From 2-02-FULL-66-14 sp964651335 (lineage in GTDB: Bacteria; Pseudomonadota; Gammaproteobacteria; Burkholderiales; SG8-39), in contig CAZYVT010000007.1 in NCBI GenBank assembly GCA_964651335.1, forward strand, positions 1-64,000: a DNA stretch of 64,000 bases. The letters run 5' to 3'. The translations under genes and the position numbers were made by a program. Positions 52,709 through 59,556 of the stretch are shown here, piece after piece (positions within the stretch are counted from its first letter, which is position 1; each line of letters starts with the position of its first letter). Below the pieces are notes generated by a model. The model was not told the origin of the DNA and ran no database searches. It worked only from the letters and a program-made list of their open reading frames with translations.

Positions 52709-53179
52709 CTAGAGACGCTCGGCAAACCTGCTATGGCCGGCGTCTTTCATCAGGTCGGTGAACTGCGTGCCGCGCATGCGGACCAACACCTGATGGTCAC
52801 CGCCCTCGAAGTACACCTCCGCCGCCGATTCGATGCTGTGATCGACCACGGTCTCCATGCCGTACGCGACTCCCAGCGGCGGCACCGCGCCCCGCTCGCA
52901 GTCGGCGAACAGCCCCGCAAGCTGTTCCTCCGTCGCGAAGCGCAGACGGCGATGCAGCTGCCGGTCGAGGTCGGCGACGCGCACCTTGCAGTCGGCGGGC
53001 ACGACCGCCATCAGGTACCCGTGCTCGTCCTCCAGAATCACTGATTTCACGAGGCAACCCGCCGGGATGTGCGCTGCGCGCGCGGTCTGCCGGCTGCTCA
53101 TCGTCGGCTCGTGAAACACCACGTCGTACTGCGCGCCTTTCGAGGCGAGGAAGTTCTGCAGGGTGATTGCGATCGCCAT
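52709..53179 (-). CDS. YbaK/ProX-type aminoacyl-tRNA deacylase
   Basis: 156 residues of the YbaK/EbsC family, trans-editing enzymes that hydrolyse mischarged tRNA. TARAAHIPAGCLVKSVILEDEHGYLMAVVPADCKV includes the conserved lysine, and GAVPPLGVAYGMETVVDHSI matches the family loop GxxxPxG. The C-terminal VYFEGGDHQVLVRMRGTQFTDLM is typical. Strong AGGAGG upstream of the ATG at 53179. Which aminoacyl-tRNA it edits cannot be told. Confidence 0.88.
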   Translation of the reverse strand: MAIAITLQNFLASKGAQYDVVFHEPTMSSRQTARAAHIPAGCLVKSVILEDEHGYLMAVVPADCKVRVADLDRQLHRRLRFATEEQLAGLFADCERGAVPPLGVAYGMETVVDHSIESAAEVYFEGGDHQVLVRMRGTQFTDLMKDAGHSRFAERL

Positions 53180-53313
53180 GACGGCCTCCTGTGCAACGCG
53201 AGAGAATGGAAAACAAAGTATAGGCGCATGCCGCGTGAGTTCAAGAGCCCTTGCGGCAGGGTCGCACTTGCGGCGCCTTGGATACAATTTATCATCCTGT
53301 TTCTCAGCCTTTC

Positions 53314-54201
53314 GTGCCTCGCGTCGCATTGATCGTCAACCCGTCCGCCGGGCGCGGAGCCGGCGAGCGCCTGGCATCGGCGGTGCGTGCGCGGCTTCAA
53401 GAGCGCGATCTCCGCTGCGAAGTGCGGCTCACGAGGGCGCCCGGAGAGGCCACGGCACTGGTGGCTGCGGCGCTTCGCGATGGCGCCGACTGCGTGGCCG
53501 TCGCGGGCGGCGACGGCACGGTCAACGAAGCGGTCAACGGCTATGTTGGAACCGCTCGCGCAGATCAGGCGCTCGCGGTCATCCCGGTCGGCACCGGAAA
53601 CGATTTTGCGAAGATGCTCGGTGTGGGGGGCGACTGGCGTCTCGCCTGCGAAAGGATCGCTGCGGGCCGGCGCCGGCGCGTGGACCTGGGACGCTGCAAC
53701 GGCAGGATCTTCGCCAACGGTATCGGCGCCGGATTCGACGCGCAGGTCGCGCTCGAGGCGAACGGTATCCGCTGGCTGCGCGGGAACGCCGTATACGGCG
53801 TTGCCCTCGCCCGCACGCTGCTGCTGCGTTACGCGACGCCGCACGCCCGCATCGTGCACGATGCGGGCGTGCTCGAGGGGCGCATTACGATGATGGCGGC
53901 CGCGAACGGCACCACCTACGGCGGTGCGTTTCGCATGGCACCGGATGCGGACATTGCAGACGGACTGCTCGACCTCGTCGTCGCCGACTCACTGTCACGC
54001 ATCGGGATTTTGGGCCTCGTGCCGCACGTCATGCGCGGCACACACGTCGGACGGGCCGGCGTGACCGTGCTGCGCACCAAGCGCGTGGTGGTGGAGACGG
54101 ACGAGCCGCTCGTCGTGCACGCCGATGGCGAGATCATCGACCGCGCGGCGAGGCGGCTTGAGGTCGACGTGTTGCCCGGTGCACTGCTTGCAATCGCCTG
54201 A
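53314..54201 (+). CDS. Diacylglycerol kinase-family lipid kinase (YegS/DagK-like)
   Basis: 295 residues. VALIVNPSAGRGAGERL opens the catalytic domain, VAVAGGDGTVNEAVNG is the ATP-binding GGDGT motif, and AVIPVGTGNDFAKMLG follows. The C-terminal beta-sandwich ends TDEPLVVHADGEII. It phosphorylates diacylglycerol or a related lipid at the membrane. GTG start at 53314; a TACAAT -10-like box lies at 53283-53288, suggesting its own promoter. Last ordinary gene before the TIR cassette, 11 bp away. Confidence 0.92.
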   Translation: MPRVALIVNPSAGRGAGERLASAVRARLQERDLRCEVRLTRAPGEATALVAAALRDGADCVAVAGGDGTVNEAVNGYVGTARADQALAVIPVGTGNDFAKMLGVGGDWRLACERIAAGRRRRVDLGRCNGRIFANGIGAGFDAQVALEANGIRWLRGNAVYGVALARTLLLRYATPHARIVHDAGVLEGRITMMAAANGTTYGGAFRMAPDADIADGLLDLVVADSLSRIGILGLVPHVMRGTHVGRAGVTVLRTKRVVVETDEPLVVHADGEIIDRAARRLEVDVLPGALLAIA

Positions 54202-54212
54202 ATGATGGTATC

Positions 54213-56408
54213 GTGCCCCGGCGGCAACGGAGAGTACGCGGGCAGGGGGCCGGCTTGAGCGCGGACACGGCGAAGTACTGGGCCTTCATCAGCTACAGCC
54301 ATCGCGATGCGAGGGTGGCCACGGCATTGCAGCGCGCGCTCGAAACCTACCGCCTCCCCCGGCGGCTCGTGGGCACGGTCACCGCGTTGGGTGCGCTACC
54401 CGCCTTCCTCAAGCCCGTCTTCCGCGACCGCGACGAAATGCAGGCGGGCGCGGACCTCAAGGCCACGGTCCGCGAGGCCCTGGAGCAAAGCCGCTACCTC
54501 ATCGTCGTGTGCTCGCCCGAGGCGGTGCGCTCGCCCTGGGTGAACCGGGAAATCGTCGAGTTCAAGAAGCTGCACGGCGAAGCGCGCGTGCTCGCTCTCA
54601 TCGCCGCGGGAGAACCTTTCTCCAGCCGCATGCCCGGGCGCGAAGCCGAGGAATGCTTCCCTGAGGCGCTGCGCTTCGCGCTCACGTCTGCGGGCCTGCC
54701 GCAGGGCGAGGCGCTGGAACCCATCGCCGCCGACCTGCGCCCGCAGGGTGACGGCAAACGCCGGGCAATGCTCAAGCTAGTGGCCGGCATGGTGGGCGTA
54801 GGCGTGGACGAACTGGTGCACCGCGATGCGCACCGCCGCGCGCGCCGCATGGCGATGGTGGCGAGCGCCTCGCTGGCGGGCATGGCGGTGATGGCGGTGC
54901 TCACCGTCATGGCCGTGCAGTCGCGCATCGAGGCGCAAAGCCAGCGCGTGCAGGCCGAAGACCTGATCGAGTTCATGCTCGGCGACCTGCGCAAGAAGCT
55001 CGACGCCGTCGGGCGCCTCGACGTGCTCGACTCGGTGGGGGAAAAAGCGCTCGGCTACTACGCCCGGCAGGAAGCCGACCGGCTCGATGCCGATGCACTG
55101 GGGCGCCGCTCGCGCGCCATCCACCTCATCGGCGAGATGCGCGAGCAGCGCGGCCAGCTCGAGGATGCGCTCGCCGCCTTCCAGAGCGCTGCCGACACCA
55201 CCGCGCACCTGCTCGAGCGCTCGCCCTACGACGGCCAGCGCATCTTCGACCATGCGCAAAGCGTCTACTGGGTCGGTTACATCGCCTGGCAGCGCGGCCA
55301 GGCGAAGGCGGCCGAGGAGGCGTTCCGCAAGTACCTGGAGCTCGCGCAGCAGTTGGTACGCATCGACCCGAACAATCTCGACTGGGAAGTGGAACTCGCA
55401 TCCGCCCATATCAACCTCGGTACCGTGCTGCTCGGCACTTCACGTCCCGCTGACGCCCTGAAGGAATATGCCGAGGCGAGCGAGCCGCTTTCGCGGCTTT
55501 CCGCAAGGCGCCCTGAGCTCGTGTTCGAACTTGCGCACAACTTTGGCTGGATCGCGAAAGCGCGGGAGGCGCTCGGGGACTACGACGCTGCCATCGCGGC
55601 GCAGCAGACCAAGATCGAGCTGTTTCGCAAGGTGCCGGCTGCCGAGAAGAACAAGCAAGTGCAGCGCGGCCTGCAAAACGGTGCGGTCGAGCTCTCACTT
55701 CTTGAATTGGCAAGGGGCGATCTGAAGGCCGCCGAACAGTATGCACGCGACGCAGTGCAGCGTGCCGATGCACTCGTCGCAGCCGACCCGGAAAACCGTT
55801 TCTGGCAGGCGCAGCTCCATGTCGCGGACTGGGTCCTTGGCGAAGCGGAAGCCGCACTGGGGAATCGCGGCGAGGCGCGCCAGCACGTTCAGCGTGCGCT
55901 CGATGGAGCAGACAAGCTGATCGCGATCGACGCCTCGGTCGCGAACGTGCAAGTCAAATTAAAAGGCCGCGCGCTGAAGCTCGCGGCTCAACTCGCGCTG
56001 GCGGAGAAGCGCAACGGACCCGGCGCCGAAATCGAAGCTTATCTAGCCAAGATCGGCGACTTCATCGCGCAGGGCAAAATCCTGGACAATGAGCAGGGCG
56101 TGATCGTGGCTCAGGCCGAACTGATGCTGGGCGATTTGCTCGCCGCCGAGCAAAGGCAAGATGCCGCAGCAACCCATTGGCGTGCCGCCGCCGAGCGGGC
56201 GCAGCAATACGCCGAGTATGGTAACGTGCCTGCTCTTACCCTGCTCGCGCATGCGCGGCTTCGGCTGGGGTCGGTCGAGCAGGCCAGCAAAATCGCCATG
56301 CGTATCGAGTCCACCAGTTACCGGCACCCCGCGTATGCCGATCTTGTCCGTCTGCTATCGAACGGTGCGGGGCCGTCGATCGCGCAACCAGTATCGAGGA
56401 GGCCCTAA
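54213..56408 (+). CDS. TIR domain-transmembrane-TPR protein, predicted effector
   Basis: 731 residues. TIR domain about 20-150: YWAFISYSHRDARVATALQ, then FRDRDEMQAGADL, then VVCSPEAVRSPWVNREIVEF, where Glu113 is the likely NADase catalytic residue. One membrane helix spans about 212-235. The rest (240-731) is helical with several TPR-like repeats (GYIAWQRGQAKAAEEAFRKY; LARGDLKAAEQYARDAVQR). Start uncertain: GTG at 54213 or TTG at 54255, which has GGGGG just upstream. It heads a three-gene unit with a small protein and a nucleotidyl cyclase, suggesting a defence or signalling effector that degrades NAD when triggered. TIR activity is inferred. Confidence 0.88.
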   Translation: MPRRQRRVRGQGAGLSADTAKYWAFISYSHRDARVATALQRALETYRLPRRLVGTVTALGALPAFLKPVFRDRDEMQAGADLKATVREALEQSRYLIVVCSPEAVRSPWVNREIVEFKKLHGEARVLALIAAGEPFSSRMPGREAEECFPEALRFALTSAGLPQGEALEPIAADLRPQGDGKRRAMLKLVAGMVGVGVDELVHRDAHRRARRMAMVASASLAGMAVMAVLTVMAVQSRIEAQSQRVQAEDLIEFMLGDLRKKLDAVGRLDVLDSVGEKALGYYARQEADRLDADALGRRSRAIHLIGEMREQRGQLEDALAAFQSAADTTAHLLERSPYDGQRIFDHAQSVYWVGYIAWQRGQAKAAEEAFRKYLELAQQLVRIDPNNLDWEVELASAHINLGTVLLGTSRPADALKEYAEASEPLSRLSARRPELVFELAHNFGWIAKAREALGDYDAAIAAQQTKIELFRKVPAAEKNKQVQRGLQNGAVELSLLELARGDLKAAEQYARDAVQRADALVAADPENRFWQAQLHVADWVLGEAEAALGNRGEARQHVQRALDGADKLIAIDASVANVQVKLKGRALKLAAQLALAEKRNGPGAEIEAYLAKIGDFIAQGKILDNEQGVIVAQAELMLGDLLAAEQRQDAAATHWRAAAERAQQYAEYGNVPALTLLAHARLRLGSVEQASKIAMRIESTSYRHPAYADLVRLLSNGAGPSIAQPVSRRP

Positions 56409-56747
56409 ATGGCAATTGTGCCCATTACCGTCATACCTGCATCATCGTCTTGCGCCCCTCCCACCGCCGGTGCAAACGTCAGGGAGCCTACGATCTTCAT
56501 GTTCACACTCGCCGACCCGGCACATTGGGAATGGCAGGGAACGTCCCCTGTTGTCGTCCAAAATGGCGCGCAGGAATTCTACGATTCGTTCATCCACCCC
56601 AACGGCAGAAATGTGGTGCTGTTCGACAAAAATACTGACGGTACCGGTAGCCCTACCCCCGCTACCAAATACAAGTACACCGTGACGATCGTCAACATAA
56701 CAACCGGCGTGCCAATGTCAATCGATCCGTTCATTCAGAATCAATGA
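56409..56747 (+). CDS. Small beta-rich protein of the TIR cassette, unknown function
   Basis: 112 residues, no signal peptide, no membrane helix. Beta-strand-rich pattern (IFMFTLADPAHWEWQG, VVVQNGAQEF, VVLFDKNTDG, KYKYTVTIVNITTGVPMSIDPFIQNQ) suggestive of an Ig-like sandwich. The ATG follows the TIR stop directly, with GAGGAGG six bases before it, so the genes are coupled. Codon use is less GC-biased than neighbours, a sign of transfer. I do not recognise the family. Confidence 0.75.
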   Translation: MAIVPITVIPASSSCAPPTAGANVREPTIFMFTLADPAHWEWQGTSPVVVQNGAQEFYDSFIHPNGRNVVLFDKNTDGTGSPTPATKYKYTVTIVNITTGVPMSIDPFIQNQ

Positions 56748-56803
56748 GCAGTAGCGTCTGAGCCTCCGCGGCGGATTGTGATATCGCCTGAGGTGGCGGC
56801 GGC

Positions 56804-56872
56804 GTGAGCGTCAACGTTCTTATAACCGACGTCCTTGCCGCCGCCAATTGCGGCGCGCCGCCGAATCAATAA
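56804..56872 (+). CDS. Possible 22-residue leader ORF coupled to the cyclase gene
   Basis: GTG start, reading VSVNVLITDVLAAANCGAPPNQ, with TGAGG upstream. Its TAA overlaps the cyclase ATG as TAATG, which would allow translational coupling; the cyclase has no ribosome-binding site of its own. The sequence is in a 124-bp spacer of lower GC. Candidate only. Confidence 0.3.
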   Translation: MSVNVLITDVLAAANCGAPPNQ

Positions 56873-58683
56873 TGACCGCCCCTGCGCACACGGCCATCCG
56901 CGAAGCGCTCGATGCCGGCCTAAACACCGAGGCGCTGGACCTAGCCCGCAAGGCGGTGCTCGACAGCCCGAGCGCCGCCGAGCCCCATTACCTCGGCGCA
57001 CTGGCCTGTGTCCGGATGGGTGCGATCAGTGAAGCGGAAAAATGGCTTGCGCGGGTCGATCGCGAGCTTCTCGGGCATAGCCCGCTCGCGGCCGATTTCT
57101 GGAGCCTTGCGGGAAGGATCGCAAAGGAGCGTTATTCCGCCGCGAGCGATAAGACTCAGGCGGCTGCGCGTGAGCGCGCTCGCATTGCGATCGATTGCTA
57201 TCAGCAAGCGTTCGGGATCAGCGGTTCTGCCTATCCCGCGGTCAATGCCGCCACCTTGGCGATGCTTTCCGGCGATGCGGCGCTTGCCCGCACCCTCGCA
57301 CGCCAAGCTCTAAGCACACTGGGTACGAGCGGCGATCACTGGCACCACGCGACCTCGGGCGAAGCCCAGTTGCTCCTCGATGAATTTGACGAGGCTCGCG
57401 ACCATTACAGAGAAGCCTATCGACTGGCCGGAAACAGGTTCGGCGATATTGCCTCGATGCGCCGGCAACTCCTGCTGATCGGTTCGACCGCCGCGCGCGA
57501 GCTGCTGGAAGTCATTCCCGCCCCGCGTGTCATCGCGTTCTCCGGGCACATGATCGATCACCCGACCCGGACCACGCCGCGATTTCCCGCCAGCCTCGAG
57601 GGGAAAGTGGCGTCCGCCATACGGGAAACACTCGCGAGTCTCGGTCCCTCGATCGGATACACGCAGCCAGCCTGCGGCGCCGACATCCTGTTTCTCGAGG
57701 CGATGCAGGATTCGGGCATGCAAACCCAGATCGTGCTGCCCTTCGCGAAGGCTGATTTCGTCGAAGCAAGCGTGAGCTTCGCCGGAGGGACGTGGGTCGC
57801 CCGCTTCGAGCGCGTTCTCGACCGTGCGACCCGGATCGTCCTGGCTACCGAAGAGGCTTTCCTGGGAGATCGCGTGTTATTCGAGCACGCGGCGCACCTG
57901 ATCCAGGGAATGGCATTCCTGCGCGCCAGGGAGCTCTCGACGCAGCCGCTGACGCTGACCGTGCACGAACCCGGATCGCGGGAGCTTGCTGGCGGTACCG
58001 CGGCGAGCGCTCGAATCTGGACGCGTAATGGAGGCGAGGTCGAAAACATCGACCTGGCGGCGCTGCGCGGCAGCGATCCGGTCGATCGGGAAGGGGATGA
58101 CGAGGACGGGTCGGTAAATCCCCCCGATCAATCCGCGCGGCCCAGAAGCTTGAAGAGCCTTTATTTCGCCGACATCAGCGGCTTTTCCAGGATGCCGGAA
58201 GAGTACACACCCCATTTCGTGGAAATGTTTCTGGAAACCTGCAAAAGAACGCTCGATTCACTCGAGCATCAGGCGGTCGACGCCAACACGCGCGGAGACG
58301 CTCTTTTCATCGTCTTCGAGCTGCCGAGCCACGCGGCGGAATTCGCCGTTCGCTTGCAAAAAGCGGTGAGCAGGATCGACTGGCCTGCGTTCGGACTTGC
58401 TGAGGAAACCCGCGTCCGGATGGGACTTCACACCGGTCCGGTCTTCGACATCTTCGATCCGGTCATGTCGAAGACCACGTTCTATGGAACGCACGTAAAC
58501 CGGGCGGCCCGGCTTGAGCCGATCGTGCAGCCTGGACATATCTTTGTGACCGAAGCATTTGCAGCTTCGCTCGTCGCCGATAACGAGGATCGCTTCACCT
58601 GCGACTACATCGGCGCCATGCCGCTCGCCAAGCAGTTCGGCGAAGCGCGGTTGTACCGGCTGCGGTGGGCCGACGAGGACTGA
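56872..58683 (+). CDS. TPR / SLOG-like / class III nucleotidyl cyclase protein
   Basis: 603 residues. 1-200: TPR-like helices. 215-395: a Rossmann-type SLOG-like ligand-binding domain (RVIAFSGHMIDHP, YTQPACGADILFLEAM, QIVLPFAKADF). 425-600: class III cyclase catalytic domain with metal Asp434 (YFADISGFSRM), second metal Asp476 (NTRGDALFIVF), and transition-state Asn543 and Arg547 (HVNRAARLEP). The position that is Lys in adenylate cyclases reads Asn472 and the Asp partner reads Thr536, so base choice is not predictable and may be non-purine. No membrane segment. Chosen ATG 56872; a TTG 8 codons earlier is possible. Ends 12 bp from tRNA-Pro. Confidence 0.88.
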   Translation: MTAPAHTAIREALDAGLNTEALDLARKAVLDSPSAAEPHYLGALACVRMGAISEAEKWLARVDRELLGHSPLAADFWSLAGRIAKERYSAASDKTQAAARERARIAIDCYQQAFGISGSAYPAVNAATLAMLSGDAALARTLARQALSTLGTSGDHWHHATSGEAQLLLDEFDEARDHYREAYRLAGNRFGDIASMRRQLLLIGSTAARELLEVIPAPRVIAFSGHMIDHPTRTTPRFPASLEGKVASAIRETLASLGPSIGYTQPACGADILFLEAMQDSGMQTQIVLPFAKADFVEASVSFAGGTWVARFERVLDRATRIVLATEEAFLGDRVLFEHAAHLIQGMAFLRARELSTQPLTLTVHEPGSRELAGGTAASARIWTRNGGEVENIDLAALRGSDPVDREGDDEDGSVNPPDQSARPRSLKSLYFADISGFSRMPEEYTPHFVEMFLETCKRTLDSLEHQAVDANTRGDALFIVFELPSHAAEFAVRLQKAVSRIDWPAFGLAEETRVRMGLHTGPVFDIFDPVMSKTTFYGTHVNRAARLEPIVQPGHIFVTEAFAASLVADNEDRFTCDYIGAMPLAKQFGEARLYRLRWADED

Positions 58684-58695
58684 CAGAGAAGGGAT

Positions 58696-58772
58696 TGGTC
58701 GGGGCGGTGAGATTCGAACTCACGACCACCGGCACCCCATGCCGGTACGCTACCAGACTGCGCTACGCCCCG
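58696..58772 (-). tRNA. tRNA-Pro (anticodon GGG)
   Basis: 77-nt cloverleaf: acceptor CGGGGCG/CGCCCCG, discriminator A, encoded CCA at 58696-58698, anticodon stem CCGGC/GCCGG with loop ATGGGGT giving GGG. T-arm GTGAG-TTCGAAT-CTCAC. Its 3' end faces the TIR/cyclase cassette, the usual polarity of a tRNA used for integration. Confidence 0.97.
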
Positions 58773-58824
58773 AATGGGAAAATTCTAACAGACAGGCTCC
58801 GCGCCTCGCGCGCAGCCGCGATCG

Positions 58825-59211
58825 CTACGCGCTCTGAAGTGAATCCAGCAGTTCGCGCAGCTCGCGCTTGACCGCCGCGAGATCGACGCCCGAGGCGCCT
58901 GCACGGGCACGGCCGGGCGGTTCCGGCTTCTCGTCCCCGGTGAACGCATGGTCGAGGCGGTTGCGTGCGCCGCTGATGGTGAAGCCTTCCTCATACAGCA
59001 GCTCGCGAATCCGGCGGATGAGCAGCACCTCATGGTGCTGATAGTAGCGGCGGTTGCCGCGGCGCTTGACCGGCTTGAGCTGCGTGAACTCCTGTTCCCA
59101 GTAGCGCAGCACATGGGGCTTGACCCCGCACAGCTCGCTCACCTCACCGATGGTGAAGTAGCGCTTCGCGGGGATCGGCGGAAGTTCAGCCTTCTTGCGG
59201 TTTGGCTCCAT
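58825..59211 (-). CDS. MerR family regulator (MlrA-like, ihfA-linked)
   Basis: 128 residues. Winged helix-turn-helix YFTIGEVSELCGVKPHVLRYWEQEFTQLKPVKRRGNRRYYQHHEVLLIRRIRELLYEEGFTISGA, without cysteines for metal binding, and a short Ala/Arg-rich tail. This MerR is conserved after ihfA in beta- and gammaproteobacteria; its targets are unknown. The ATG lies inside ihfA, with GGAGAAGG upstream, giving a 26-bp overlap. Confidence 0.93.
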   Translation of the reverse strand: MEPNRKKAELPPIPAKRYFTIGEVSELCGVKPHVLRYWEQEFTQLKPVKRRGNRRYYQHHEVLLIRRIRELLYEEGFTISGARNRLDHAFTGDEKPEPPGRARAGASGVDLAAVKRELRELLDSLQSA

Positions 59212-59497
59212 GGCGAGCCTTCTCCACCATGGCCTTCAGCTTCTGGCTGGCGTGGAACGTGACCACGCGCCGTGCGCTGATCGGGATTTCTTCGCCGGTT
59301 TTGGGATTGCGACCCGGACGCTGCGGCTTGTTGCGCAGTTGAAAGTTGCCGAAACCCGACAGTTTCACCGCTTCGCCGCGCTCCAGCGCGCCACGAATTT
59401 CCTCGAAGAACGCCTCAACCATGTCCTTGGCCTCGCGCTTGTTCAGCCCTACTTTCTCGAACAAGAGATCCGCCAGTTCGGCTTTGGTCAAAGTCAT
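59186..59497 (-). CDS. ihfA: Integration host factor subunit alpha
   Basis: 103-residue DNA-bending protein, partner of IhfB. MTLTKAELADLLFEKVGLNKREAKDMVEAFFEEI is the dimerisation helix pair; GFGNFQLRNKPQRPGRNPKTGEEIPISARRVVTFHAS is the DNA-binding arm with the intercalating proline (GRNPKTG). It follows pheT, the classical place, with about 59 bp between them. Confidence 0.98.
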   Translation of the reverse strand: MTLTKAELADLLFEKVGLNKREAKDMVEAFFEEIRGALERGEAVKLSGFGNFQLRNKPQRPGRNPKTGEEIPISARRVVTFHASQKLKAMVEKARHGAKPQEG

Positions 59498-59556
59498 CCC
59501 AACCCCCTGAAAGTCCTGTTATTTGTCTACATGCGCCCGCGGTGGTGTGGTTTTTC

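Noticed and set aside
54202..54230. Duplicate of the tRNA-Pro 3' end as the far attachment site of the TIR cassette
   Set aside because: Only a short GC-rich similarity (TGCCCCGGCGG); not a convincing repeat.
56741..57001. - strand frame across the spacer before the cyclase gene
   Set aside because: Overlaps the cyclase N-terminus antisense, no ribosome-binding site, Arg/Gly-rich start typical of a shadow frame.
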